A stretch of DNA of 64,000 nt from Chloroflexota bacterium (GTDB lineage Bacteria > Chloroflexota > Dehalococcoidia > SHYB01), in the NCBI GenBank assembly GCA_016875535.1, contig VGPF01000008.1, positions 1 through 64,000 of the forward strand, in the 5' to 3' direction. The notes under the pieces were generated by a model that saw nothing but the letters and a program-made list of their open reading frames with translations, made no database searches and was not told where the DNA came from. The number at the start of each line of letters is the position of its first letter. The stretch's first letter is position 1. The translations under genes were made by a program, and so were the position numbers. This document shows positions 44,779 to 53,469 of the stretch, piece by piece.

Positions 44779-47250
44779 ATGGCAGGCCCCCTAGGCGGAT
44801 TGACCGTTGTTGATTTCAGCTGGGGGTACGCGGGCGCAGTCGCCACACAATTCCTTGCCGATTACGGCGCCGAGGTGGTCAGGATCGAGCCGCCGGAGGG
44901 CGACCCAATCCGCCGCCATGCCGGCTTTCCGATGTGGTTCCGCGGGAAGAAGAGCGTTGTCCTGAACTTCAAACGCCCGCAGGAGCTGGCCCAAGCCCAG
45001 CGCCTGGCGGCGAGCGCGGACATCGTGGTGGAGACCTTTCGCCCTGGAGTGGCCGAGCGGCTGGGGCTGACCTATGAGGCCCTTTCCCAGGACAACCCAG
45101 GATTGATCCACTGCGGCATCACGGCCTTCGGCAAGAGAGGTCCCTACGCCCGCCTGAAGGGGTATGAGGCCATCGTGCACGCGAAAATCGGGGCCTCCGA
45201 CCATATGAAGTCGCTGGCGCCGCGGCCGGGGCCGGCCTTCAGCCCGCTGCCGGCGGCCGGGTTCAGCGCGGCGCAGACGGCGCTCCAAGGCATCCTGGCG
45301 GCGCTGCACGTGCGGCAGAAGACGGGGCTGGGGCAGAAGGTGGAGACGACGCTGATCCAGGCCTGGGCCTCCCACGACCCGTGGATGGGATTCATCGAAT
45401 ACCTGTGCGAGAAATACCCGGAGGCCTACAAGGTGACGCCCATGGTGCCGGTGGCGGGGACGCCCATCACCTCCTACGCCTTCCGGCTGATGGTGGCGAT
45501 GACGAAGGACGGGCGCTGGGTGCAGTTCTCCCAGACGGCGCCGCACCTGTGGAAGGCGCTCGAGCGGGGGCTTGGGATCGAAGCGACGCTGCAGGCGGAC
45601 CCGGCCTTCAAAAACGCGCCTGAGATGGAGACCTACGCCGACTCCGTTCGCTTCTGGGAGTTGCTGCTGAACACGGTGCGCTCGCGGACGCTGGCGGAGT
45701 GGCAGGAGCACTTCAAGCAGCACCCGGACGTGGGGATGGAGGTGTTCCTTTCGCCGGAGGAGGCGACGCGGCACCCGCAGATGCTTCATAACGGCCATGT
45801 GATCGAGCTGGAGGACCCGAGGTTCGGGAAGACGCGCCAGCTTGCGCCGATGGTGAAGCTCTACGCGACGCCAGCCCCGCCGCCAGTCCCGGCGCCCGAC
45901 CTGGGCCAGCACACGAAGGAAATCTTAGGGCGGCCCTACGCCACCCCTAAGCCTGCCCCAAATGGGGCGGCAAACGTCAAAGGCAGAGCGCCGCTGGAAG
46001 GCATCACGGCCATCGAGCTTGGGCACTTCTACGCCGCGCCCTACGGCTTGACGATCCTGGCCTCGCTCGGCGCGACGGTGGTGAAGCTGGAACCCTTGCG
46101 CGGCGACGACATGCGCATCGCGATGCCGATACCGGAGACGGCGGCGGTGAAGGTGCTGGAGGGAAAGCGAAGCGTCGCAGTCAACCTGGAGACGGCAGAG
46201 GGGATGGAGATCGCACGGCGACTGGTGAAGAGGGCCGATCTGCTTATGACGAGCTTCCGCGGCGGAGTGACGAAACGGATGGGGCTGGACTACCCAACGC
46301 TCCGCCATCTGAACCCGAACCTGATCTATCTGAACGCGCCAGCCTATGGCGTGGACGGCCCGTACAGTCGCATCCCGGCCTATGCCTCCACCATCGGCGC
46401 GGGGATGGGCTACGGCTTCCTTATCGCGGGGCCGAAGGCGCAGAACCCGGACCCGAACAAGATCACGATGGAAGAGCTGAAGGCGCTGACGACGCGCCTG
46501 CGGGTGGCGACGACGGGCGGCGGAAACCCGGACGGGCTGGCCGCCCTCGGCGTGGGCACGGCGCTGCTGCTGGGGCTGGTGACGCGCGACCGGACAGGGA
46601 CGGCGCAGGAGATGCTGACGACGATGATCGGCACGGCGGCTCAGTGCAATGCGGCGGAGATGGTCCAGTACGCCAAGAAGCCGCCGGTGCAGAGGACGGA
46701 CGCCGACCTGAACGGCCTCCACGCGCTGGATCGGCTCTATCAAGCCGCTGACGGGTGGGTGATGGTGGCCTGCCTCCAGGAAGAGGACTGGCAGGGCTTC
46801 GCGAAGGCGCTCGCGCCAGCGGTGCCCGGCAAGGCGGAACTGGCGGCGGACCCGCGCTTCGCCGATAGAGCCTCCCGGCAGAGGAACGATCCCGTCCTCA
46901 CCGGGCTCCTGAGCAGCGCCCTGGCGACCCGGAAGGCGCAGGAGTGGGAGGAACTCTTTGCGCCGCTGGACGTGCCGTGTGTGAAGGTGGAGCCAGGGCC
47001 GATTTTCAGCGGCATCTACAAGTCGCCGGTCTTCACGGAGAACGGCTTCATCGCCGATGTCTCGCATCCCATCTTCGGCGATTACCCGCGCCTTGCGCCG
47101 TTGAGCCGGCTTTCGCTGACTCCGGGGGTGGCGAAGCCGGGGGTGGTGCTGGGGCAGCATACGGAGCAGGTGCTGCGGGAGCTGGGGTATAGCTTAGAGC
47201 AGATCGAAGCCCTGGAGCAGGCAAAGGTCATTGGAAGAGGGAAGGCCTGA
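44779..47250 (+). CDS. Tandem fusion of two CaiB/BaiF CoA-transferase domains
   Basis: An 823-residue protein made of two complete class III CoA-transferase units: about 1-395 (LGGLTVVDFSWGYAGAVATQFLADYGAEVVRIEP) and 405-823 (LEGITAIELGHFYAAPYGLTILASLGATVVKLEP). At the position of the catalytic Asp (GQxVDxS) the first half has Glu (E189, GQKVETT) and the second has Leu (L613, AQEMLTT). So the second site should be dead and the first altered. The family works as interlocked dimers, so the fusion may be an intramolecular dimer. It overlaps the next gene by one base. Confidence 0.9.
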   Translation: MAGPLGGLTVVDFSWGYAGAVATQFLADYGAEVVRIEPPEGDPIRRHAGFPMWFRGKKSVVLNFKRPQELAQAQRLAASADIVVETFRPGVAERLGLTYEALSQDNPGLIHCGITAFGKRGPYARLKGYEAIVHAKIGASDHMKSLAPRPGPAFSPLPAAGFSAAQTALQGILAALHVRQKTGLGQKVETTLIQAWASHDPWMGFIEYLCEKYPEAYKVTPMVPVAGTPITSYAFRLMVAMTKDGRWVQFSQTAPHLWKALERGLGIEATLQADPAFKNAPEMETYADSVRFWELLLNTVRSRTLAEWQEHFKQHPDVGMEVFLSPEEATRHPQMLHNGHVIELEDPRFGKTRQLAPMVKLYATPAPPPVPAPDLGQHTKEILGRPYATPKPAPNGAANVKGRAPLEGITAIELGHFYAAPYGLTILASLGATVVKLEPLRGDDMRIAMPIPETAAVKVLEGKRSVAVNLETAEGMEIARRLVKRADLLMTSFRGGVTKRMGLDYPTLRHLNPNLIYLNAPAYGVDGPYSRIPAYASTIGAGMGYGFLIAGPKAQNPDPNKITMEELKALTTRLRVATTGGGNPDGLAALGVGTALLLGLVTRDRTGTAQEMLTTMIGTAAQCNAAEMVQYAKKPPVQRTDADLNGLHALDRLYQAADGWVMVACLQEEDWQGFAKALAPAVPGKAELAADPRFADRASRQRNDPVLTGLLSSALATRKAQEWEELFAPLDVPCVKVEPGPIFSGIYKSPVFTENGFIADVSHPIFGDYPRLAPLSRLSLTPGVAKPGVVLGQHTEQVLRELGYSLEQIEALEQAKVIGRGKA

Positions 47251-48164
47251 TGCACACGAAAGAAGAGCTTGAGCGGGCGCTAGCGGCGGCGGCAAAGACA
47301 TTCGGTTTGACGTTCAAGGACGCCTCGCCGCCGAAGGAAGGCTTTGTGAAGGCGAACGGCCTGAAGATGCACTATCTGGATTGGGGAGGCAAGGGGACCA
47401 CCATCCTCTTCCTCCACGGCGGCAACCAGACAGCCCACACCTGGGATCTGACCTGTCTCCAGCTGCGCCAGCAGTACCACTGCTACGCCCTGGACCAGCG
47501 CTGCCATGGTGAGACGGATTGCCCTAAAGATGCGGACCTGATGCCCTTTGACCAGCGGGAAGACGTGAAGGCGGCCATCGAAGGCTTAGGGCTGAAGAAG
47601 CTGGTGATCATCGGGATGTCCATGGGCGGGCTGAATACGATGGCCTATGCAGGCAAGTATCCGGAGCGGCTCCAGGCCGTCGTCATCGTGGACGTGGCGC
47701 CTGCGATCAGCAAGAAGGGGATGGAGGAGACGGGCCGGTTCCTCCAAGACAGCCGTGTCTTCGATTCGATAGAACACGCGCTGGACGAATCGCTGAAGTT
47801 TCTGCCCGCGCGCCCGCGAAACGGGCTGCGCTACAGCCTGATGCACGCCCTGAAGCAGCGCCCCGATGGGAAGTGGACGTGGAAGCATGCCATCTCGCCG
47901 AACCTCAAGCAGCGCGGAGGGGCAGAGGAGGCCTTAATGCATTATGGCAAGCTCTGGGCAGAAGTGAAGAAGATCCCCTGCCCAACGCTTGTGGTCCACG
48001 GTGAGAAGAGCAACGTCCTGGACTGCGCGGGGGCGGACAAACTGGCGAAGACGCTACCCAAGGGACGCTCCGTGCACATCCCCGGCGCCGGGCATACCGT
48101 TCAGGGAGACCAACCGAAGCTCTTTGCCAAGGCGGTGGCCTCTTTCCTGAAAGAAGTGCTTTAA
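47250..48164 (+). CDS. Alpha/beta hydrolase, Ser nucleophile
   Basis: A 304-residue hydrolase with S124 in GMSMGG, HGGN (oxyanion region) at 56-59, and a C-terminal GAGHTVQ His. A 25-residue helical extension precedes the fold. TGATG couples it to the CoA-transferase fusion. It probably cleaves a thioester, ester or carbon-carbon bond (meta-cleavage-type) at the end of the module. Confidence 0.85.
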   Translation: MHTKEELERALAAAAKTFGLTFKDASPPKEGFVKANGLKMHYLDWGGKGTTILFLHGGNQTAHTWDLTCLQLRQQYHCYALDQRCHGETDCPKDADLMPFDQREDVKAAIEGLGLKKLVIIGMSMGGLNTMAYAGKYPERLQAVVIVDVAPAISKKGMEETGRFLQDSRVFDSIEHALDESLKFLPARPRNGLRYSLMHALKQRPDGKWTWKHAISPNLKQRGGAEEALMHYGKLWAEVKKIPCPTLVVHGEKSNVLDCAGADKLAKTLPKGRSVHIPGAGHTVQGDQPKLFAKAVASFLKEVL

Positions 48165-48168
48165 CCGT

Positions 48169-48192
48169 GCATCTGCATCTGCATCTGCATCT
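48169..48192. repeat. Hexanucleotide tandem repeat (GCATCT)x4
   Basis: Four perfect copies of GCATCT start five bases after the hydrolase stop. It is the only simple repeat of this kind I saw in an intergenic region here. Copy number could vary by slippage. Confidence 0.9.
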
Positions 48193-48376
48193 GCGAAACC
48201 TCTTCGTCAACCCAGAGACCTGGGCGACCAAGAAGACTGTCAGCGGCGGCTATCGGCCTCCTCTAGTTCCCCACCATTGACCTTCTATCGGGCAAGTCGG
48301 GCTCGGGAACATTTGGGCGGGGGTCTCCGTCATATCTAGTGAAAGCACTTTTCCTAGATAGATTTGGAGGCCCGGT
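48193..48376 (+). promoter_or_regulatory. Intergenic control region with TATCTAG dyad
   Basis: CCCAG/CTGGG at 48211-48224 forms a small hairpin. TATCTAG (48333-48339) and CTAGATA (48354-48360) are perfect inverted repeats, and the 14 bases between are nearly self-complementary, giving a 28-bp imperfect palindrome. It sits 17 bases before a 40-codon ORF with a strong ribosome-binding site, so it is a likely operator. No clear promoter hexamers. Confidence 0.45.
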
Positions 48377-48499
48377 ATGCAGAACTGGATCGAACCCCTT
48401 ATCAAGGCGCTATGGGCGATGCACGTCCCCCCACGCTATCAGATGGCGGTGGCCCGCGTAGCCGTTACGGCGAGCCGCCGGACCATGGGTGGGAGGTAG
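48377..48499 (+). CDS. 40-residue amphipathic peptide
   Basis: ATG 48377 follows GGAGG by six bases. The 40 codons encode a Trp-containing, basic, helix-prone peptide (QNWIEPLIKALWAMH at the start, RVAVTASRR near the end). Its stop lies in the ribosome-binding region of the lipoprotein gene, four bases before that ATG, so the two are coupled. It is either a regulatory leader or a small membrane-active protein; no homologue known to me. Confidence 0.45.
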   Translation: MQNWIEPLIKALWAMHVPPRYQMAVARVAVTASRRTMGGR

Positions 48500-48503
48500 C
48501 GCG

Positions 48504-49046
48504 ATGCGAAGACATCTCCTCTTCCCAATCTCCGCGCTGGCGCTCGCGGGGCTCTTCATCGTGACTGCGTGTTCGACGGAAGCGGACGCCTATAGCCGCA
48601 AGCCTGCGCAGACGCCGCCGGATGGACCTGGCCGCGTAGTGCGGTCAAACGAGGGCATTGACCCCGCCGTCTGCAATCCCATCCACAATATCAACGCCTG
48701 CACGCCCGATAACCCTCCCAGCAGCAAGCCGAAGGCGCAGGCGATCCCCGCACCGATAGAGAAGGTCACCATCGTTATGTTGAAGTCCTACCCGGCGCAG
48801 TATGTGCTGAACATCACCTCCGGCCTGCCAAGCGGATGCGCGAAATTCGGGCACGTCAGCTGGGTGGTTGAGGACTCGACGTCAACGGTAGAGGTGCAGG
48901 TGTATAACCTCATGCCCAGCAGCCCGATGATGGCCTGCACGACGATCTACGGGTACTCCACCAATTCGGTGAGCATCGGGTCGCTGACGCCGGGCAAGAC
49001 GTACACGATCAAGGTGAACGACTACTCCACCACGCTGACGGCGTAG
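48504..49046 (+). CDS. Secreted lipoprotein of unknown function
   Basis: A 180-residue protein with a clear signal and lipobox (FIVTAC, C23). A Pro-rich stretch is followed by a beta-rich domain with cysteines at CNP, CTP, GCAKF and ACTT that could form disulfides. It ends in SLTPGKTYTIKVNDYS, resembling a fibronectin-like or Ig-like strand pair. GGGAGG precedes the ATG. Surface role inferred; family not recognised. Confidence 0.7.
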   Translation: MRRHLLFPISALALAGLFIVTACSTEADAYSRKPAQTPPDGPGRVVRSNEGIDPAVCNPIHNINACTPDNPPSSKPKAQAIPAPIEKVTIVMLKSYPAQYVLNITSGLPSGCAKFGHVSWVVEDSTSTVEVQVYNLMPSSPMMACTTIYGYSTNSVSIGSLTPGKTYTIKVNDYSTTLTA

Positions 49047-49069
49047 CCCCTCACGCCGTCGGTACATGC

Positions 49070-49107
49070 AGAGGCCCCGGGCGCGATGCCCGAGGCCTCT
49101 CTCATTT
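49070..49107 (+). terminator. Terminator-like hairpin after lipoprotein gene
   Basis: 49070-49082 (AGAGGCCCCGGGC) pairs with 49088-49100 (GCCCGAGGCCTCT) with one mismatch and a 5-nt loop, followed by CTCATTT. It lies between convergent genes and could serve both. Confidence 0.65.
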
Positions 49108-49121
49108 CGAAAGAGCCGCTG

Positions 49122-51074
49122 CTAGGAGGCGAGCCAGATGACCTCCGCCAGGTGACCGCCCTGGTGGAAGGCCTCGCCGCCGGCGGACTGCTGGTAGGAG
49201 TTGCGCAGACGTCCCGAATAGGTGATGTAGCGGGCCGGCTCCGGGAGCGGCAGGCGCTTCAGCTCCTTCTTTTCAAGGCTCCAGACCTCAAGGGCAATCT
49301 GGCGCATGCGCTCATCGGTGACGCCGCGGGCGGCTTCGGCGGCCAGATCATCTATGCGGGCGTTGTTGTATTCCATGAAGTTGGCGGCGTTGCTCCGGGT
49401 GAGGGTGACCAAGTCCTGGGCGGCAGTGGCCAGGGGCTGGGTGAAGTAAACGGTGAGCCCATCGAAGTTCTGATGGGGTTGACCCGGGTTATAGCCCACC
49501 GCGGCGTAGTAGACGTTGATATCGGAGACCTGGTTCACCTTGATGGAGATGCCCAGGTTCTTTTCGATATCGCCGACGACGGCCAAGACGGTGTTAGGCA
49601 GGTTGGTGTATGGGTTGAAGATCAGGTTCACCGTCTCGCCAAGCCTGCGCCCGGAGGCGACCCAAAGCTCCTTGGCCTTGGCGGGGTTAAAGACCCAGGG
49701 GTTCTCATCGTCGTTCGCGAAGCCTTCGGCGAACTTGGCGAGGGCGGGGTTTTCATCGTACATGATGCCGGTGGAGACGGTGTTGGGAACAAGGCGGCCT
49801 GCGCCGGTGAAGACGTTGTTGATGATGCCCTGCCAGTCCACGGCCTTGCCGATGGCGATGCGGGAGCGGATATCGGCGAAGGCGGCGCCTGCGCCATCCG
49901 TCTTGAAGCCCAAGCCGTAGATGCTCTTGGCGCTGAACATTTCGACGATCTGGCAGGACTGGCACTGGCGGCCGAAGTTCACGGCATCGGCAGGTGTGAC
50001 GAGGCCGATGCTGAGGGCGCTATCCACCTGGCCTGTAATCAAGGCGGAGCGGGCCAGCGTGGCGGTGAGGATAACGAGGTTATGCCGGTCTATGTAGGGG
50101 AGAGGCTTGCCATCGGCGCCGTTCTTCCAGAACTTGGTGTTGGCGACGAACTCCGTGCGAACAGGGCGATCGAACTTATCCATGATGAGGGCGCCGGAGC
50201 CGACGGCGCGCTTGGTGTAATCGCCATCGAGGGCGAAGACCTCCGGCGGGACGAGGCGGGACTGGAAATCGGCCAAGGAGTTGGGGAAGTAGGGGTCGGC
50301 AGCTTTGACCGTGACTTCCAGCGTGGCGGAATCAACGGCGCGGAGGGTATCAATGTTGGACCAGTGGGGCCCCTGCGTCACTGTTGGCTGGGGAGAGCCA
50401 TCGGCCTTCTTGAGCCTGCCGAGCCAATAGTTGATGCTGTGGACCGCATCATCGGCCACGAATTTGCGGCCGTAGAGGGGCGCGAGCTTGGCATCATAGC
50501 CGAAGGCGCTGGCGGCCGGGCTCTGCCAAGCGGCGTTGGGGTTCAGTTTGAAGGTCCAGACTTTGCCATTGCCCGTCTGGGACCAGGAGGCGGCTACATC
50601 GGCCTCCGGAGTGCAGGTGCTAATATCGCCGACCTTCTGGTTAGGGGCAACGGCGCAGCGGACCAGCTGGCTATAGACAGGCGTGGTGGCCGCCATGGTG
50701 GTGAAGGAGCGGCTAAGGACGGGGTCAAGGGAGGCGGGCTGGGCGCTGTTGGCGTAGGTGTGGGTGCCGCCGCGCCGAGGAGCGGCCTTCCAGTTCGGTT
50801 GGTTCTGAATCCAGCGGAAGCCTTTGATAGCGTCCGTTTGCGCGCCAAGACCGGGCTGCGGCGTTGGCGTGGCCGTTTGAACGACGACGACCGGGGTGTT
50901 TGTGGGGCCAGGCGGGCGCGTGGGCGCCGGCGTGGGGGTAGCGATGACGATCTGGGGCGTGGCAGTAGGCCCAACCGTTGGCTCATCATCATCCCCGCCA
51001 CCGCAGGCGACGATGACCAGCCCGACGATAGTCATAAGGGAGACGAGGGTCAGCAGGCGGAATCGTGTAATCAC
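49122..51074 (-). CDS. Family-5 ABC substrate-binding lipoprotein
   Basis: A 650-residue solute-binding protein of the oligopeptide/nickel (SBP_bac_5) family. GTG 51074 with GGAGGT upstream gives a signal ending in VIVAC. The Thr/Pro linker (about 30-75) leads to the two-lobed domain: SLDPVLSRSF, VVASWSQTGNGKVWTFKLNPNAAW, YIDRHNLVIL. It probably captures peptides or other organics. No permease or ATPase is nearby, so the transporter is encoded elsewhere. Downstream of the cupin/VOC/EthD-like genes on the same strand. Confidence 0.88.
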   Translation of the reverse strand: MITRFRLLTLVSLMTIVGLVIVACGGGDDDEPTVGPTATPQIVIATPTPAPTRPPGPTNTPVVVVQTATPTPQPGLGAQTDAIKGFRWIQNQPNWKAAPRRGGTHTYANSAQPASLDPVLSRSFTTMAATTPVYSQLVRCAVAPNQKVGDISTCTPEADVAASWSQTGNGKVWTFKLNPNAAWQSPAASAFGYDAKLAPLYGRKFVADDAVHSINYWLGRLKKADGSPQPTVTQGPHWSNIDTLRAVDSATLEVTVKAADPYFPNSLADFQSRLVPPEVFALDGDYTKRAVGSGALIMDKFDRPVRTEFVANTKFWKNGADGKPLPYIDRHNLVILTATLARSALITGQVDSALSIGLVTPADAVNFGRQCQSCQIVEMFSAKSIYGLGFKTDGAGAAFADIRSRIAIGKAVDWQGIINNVFTGAGRLVPNTVSTGIMYDENPALAKFAEGFANDDENPWVFNPAKAKELWVASGRRLGETVNLIFNPYTNLPNTVLAVVGDIEKNLGISIKVNQVSDINVYYAAVGYNPGQPHQNFDGLTVYFTQPLATAAQDLVTLTRSNAANFMEYNNARIDDLAAEAARGVTDERMRQIALEVWSLEKKELKRLPLPEPARYITYSGRLRNSYQQSAGGEAFHQGGHLAEVIWLAS

Positions 51075-51203
51075 GGTGACCTCCACATCTGGTGTTGCGG
51101 AACGGCGTCGCGGAACAAGGTGCCCATTAGCTAAACCGATAGGGCGAGCGCTGTCAACCCTTGTGGGCGGTAACCTCTCGCCTCAGCGGCCCGTTATCCA
51201 GGT

Positions 51204-51893
51204 CTATGCCCGCTCCAAGCCTGCCGAAACGGCGACGGCCGAATACCGATCCAGGCCGATGCGACGGAAGGGGCGGGCGAAGGTGACATCGTAGAGGGGA
51301 GACCTCGGGCTGCGCGCGAGTCCTTTGGCGATTGCGTCGGTAGCGTCTTGAGACGTTGTCTCATAAAATGAAATGTACCGGCCATCGCCGGGGAAGGGAT
51401 TGTTGCGCTCGAATCGCTCAACGCGCTGGAAGGCCCCGGTCTTGAGCAGGGCAGTGGCGTAGGTATTCATGTACCACCGCTCGGCCTGGGCCTCCTTGCC
51501 CGGCTCCCTGCAGCGCCCCATCTCCACATAGAGGCCGGTGACGCGGGCAGGGCGCCCTTTCCCTGCATCCTTCGCGCCGATGAACCTGTAGTTCTCTCGG
51601 TATCTGCCCAAGAGGTGCGGCGAGAGGGTCATCTTGATCTTGCGATCGTGGTCGCGGAGCTCTTCATAGGCCTTATCCAGGTCGGAGCGGGTGGTGTAGT
51701 AGAGGGAGAGGTAGATAGGGTCGCCGGGCTTTGGGGCGGCGTTCTCAAAGCGGGTAGCGGTGTAATAGATGCCGGAGCTAAGGATATCGGGGACATGAAC
51801 CTCGTCATACCACTTGTTGTAGTCGGCGATGTGGGCGGGCGATGTGCAATCGGTGAAGACGACGACGACGCCAGCAGGGTGTTTCGGCGGCAT
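51204..51893 (-). CDS. Duplicated dimeric alpha/beta-barrel (EthD-like) protein
   Basis: A 229-residue protein with two related ferredoxin-like halves: YNKWYDEVHVPDIL...RFE at about 25-50 and AERWYMNTYATALL...RFE at about 138-162. This matches the dimeric alpha/beta-barrel superfamily (EthD, DUF4286-like), fused so that one chain forms the barrel. Such proteins bind or modify hydrophobic aromatics or heme. It is in a row with VOC and cupin genes. Confidence 0.65.
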   Translation of the reverse strand: MPPKHPAGVVVVFTDCTSPAHIADYNKWYDEVHVPDILSSGIYYTATRFENAAPKPGDPIYLSLYYTTRSDLDKAYEELRDHDRKIKMTLSPHLLGRYRENYRFIGAKDAGKGRPARVTGLYVEMGRCREPGKEAQAERWYMNTYATALLKTGAFQRVERFERNNPFPGDGRYISFYETTSQDATDAIAKGLARSPRSPLYDVTFARPFRRIGLDRYSAVAVSAGLERA

Positions 51894-51925
51894 TGTTGCG
51901 TTCCTTTGCCTAGGCAGAAGCCACG

Positions 51926-52393
51926 CTAGCCACGCTTGGCCCAGGCGGTGTAGGTAGAGGCAGCTCCTGCCTTTTCTATGAAGTACTGGACCTCTATGGT
52001 CAGTGGCAGAAGATAACGGATGTAGGTGCTCCAGCCGGTGACGCGGGGGGTGTCCGTGAACCGGCGAACGGGGGTGACGGTGAGATTGGGGTGGGTCTTT
52101 TTGAAGGCCCGAGCCGAGGCGGCCATCTTGTCTATGGTCTCGCGCTCATAGACGCGGATGCCGAAGTGGTCGCCGGAGGGGGCGATGGCGGGCGTAGGGC
52201 CGGAGACGAGGTAGAGGAGCTGGGTCATCTGGTAGAGGTGGAAGACGAGGCGCTTGCCGTCTATGGTCAGGTAGTCGAGGGGTTTCCAGCCAAAGACTTC
52301 GCCAAGGAAATGCTTGAGCTCTTCTCGGCCTTCGCCGGTGAGAATGCGCCTCTCCACGGTAAGGGCGACGTGGTTGATATCCGGCGGGCGCAT
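51926..52393 (-). CDS. VOC-family protein, second copy
   Basis: A 155-residue glyoxalase-fold protein paralogous to the one at 35527. Expected metal ligands are H in INHVALTV, H in DHFGIRV and E in IEVQYF. It lies nine bases after the bicupin and 32 before the EthD-like gene; the three genes look like one operon for a ring- or diketone-type substrate. Confidence 0.8.
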   Translation of the reverse strand: MRPPDINHVALTVERRILTGEGREELKHFLGEVFGWKPLDYLTIDGKRLVFHLYQMTQLLYLVSGPTPAIAPSGDHFGIRVYERETIDKMAASARAFKKTHPNLTVTPVRRFTDTPRVTGWSTYIRYLLPLTIEVQYFIEKAGAASTYTAWAKRG

Positions 52394-52402
52394 GCGGCTC
52401 GC

Positions 52403-53113
52403 TTAGGCCGGCGGAACTTCGCGGGGGAACTGGAGGAGGAGGAGCCGGGCGCCGCCGGGGCCAGCGGAGAGGAGCGGAGGAGGATCGCTGGGGGTGATGT
52501 GGATACAGGCCTTTTTGCCAAGGGGCGTGCCATCACAGATGATGGAGCCTTCGATGACGGCGTAGCAGTGGCCGCCAGTGCCCTTGGGAGAGGCTCCAGC
52601 GGTGGAGGCGCCGGGGGCAAAGGCCAGGCCGGAGGCTTTGACGCCATCTTCGCGCTCCAGGAAGTCGCGGCGGCTGACGCCTGCGGCGGGGATGGCGGGC
52701 ATATCGGCAGGGACGACGAGGTTGCGCCCGGCCTTACGTGCCAGCTTGTCCCGTGATTCGGGCATGGCGAAGAGGCCGCCTTCGGCGTGGATGCGGATGA
52801 CGAGGAACTCGATGCCCTCCGGCCCGGCGACGATAGGGCCGTACGGGGTATAGCCATCCACATAGTGCAGGGTGAGGCCCTGCACGGCCTGCTTGCCGAC
52901 GGTGGCGGAGCCGCCGATATAGACGTGGTACTGGTTGACGCGATGGAAGTGTGGAGGCAGGGTGCCGCCGGGGTTGGTCACCTCCGTGATGTAGGCCTGG
53001 GGAAGGCGGTCGTCCTTCATGGGGCCGCCGATGATGTCCGTTAGGCGATAGTGGACGCCTCGGGAGTCTTTGGCCTCCCGAACGGCCAGGGCTTCAAGGG
53101 GCTTCACCGGCAT
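52403..53113 (-). CDS. Bicupin-like protein
   Basis: A 236-residue cupin. The first barrel has the metal motif PPHFH-x4-YHVYIGG then HYVDGYTPYGPI. The second is degenerate (GGHCYAVIEGS...ITPSDPPPLLSAG) and lacks a full His set. ATG 53113 has GGAGGT upstream; 18 further in-frame codons are open. It may be a dioxygenase or isomerase, or a sensor, heading the cupin-VOC-EthD-like row. Confidence 0.78.
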   Translation of the reverse strand: MPVKPLEALAVREAKDSRGVHYRLTDIIGGPMKDDRLPQAYITEVTNPGGTLPPHFHRVNQYHVYIGGSATVGKQAVQGLTLHYVDGYTPYGPIVAGPEGIEFLVIRIHAEGGLFAMPESRDKLARKAGRNLVVPADMPAIPAAGVSRRDFLEREDGVKASGLAFAPGASTAGASPKGTGGHCYAVIEGSIICDGTPLGKKACIHITPSDPPPLLSAGPGGARLLLLQFPREVPPA

Positions 53114-53469
53114 AGGCACCTCCAACGCTGGGGCGAAGGATAGCGCAAAGGCATGCCTCTCCGCCACTGCCGCAATCCTGCAGCAGATTGCATGCCTTCC
53201 CGCATGACACCGCAGGCAGGCACGGCCGATGCTGGTGGATAGCGCGCCTCCAGCCAGCGGCGGAGGCGATGGAGCCCATCAGGGCCGCGCCACCAGCGGA
53301 AATTGGTGGAGCCCTCCGTAGTGACGGAAGAGGGCGCGCTGTAGAGTAGTCACGTGGGGGCGGGACATCCGCCTCGGCTTAGCGCCCCCTCACCGGCCTG
53401 CCGAGGCGGATGTCCCGATTCCTTACGATCCCAGAGCCTGGGGCCGAACGAACGGAGTAGGAGGCGGCG
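53114..53469. other. Divergent intergenic region without a gene
   Basis: 356 bases between the divergent bicupin and the 163-residue gene. Apart from the long inverted repeat at 53361-53417 I see no RNA gene, and no promoter with both hexamers. Confidence 0.4.
53361..53417. repeat. 18-bp perfect inverted repeat
   Basis: CGGGACATCCGCCTCGGC (53361-53378) is exactly complementary to 53400-53417, with a 21-base GC-rich loop. There is no T-run after it. CGGATGTCCCGA at the right end recurs inside the following gene at 53515-53526. It could be an attenuator-like leader hairpin, a protein site or a remnant of a small repeat element. Confidence 0.8.

Noticed and set aside
48169-48192. Hexamer repeats as a possible CRISPR or phage attachment site
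   Set aside because: Copies are contiguous without spacers and no integrase or cas gene is present; a simple tandem repeat.
49086-51134. 682-codon plus-strand ORF
   Set aside because: Antisense to a substrate-binding lipoprotein with signal peptide and promoter-side features; Gly/Ala/Asp-rich composition is typical of a shadow frame.
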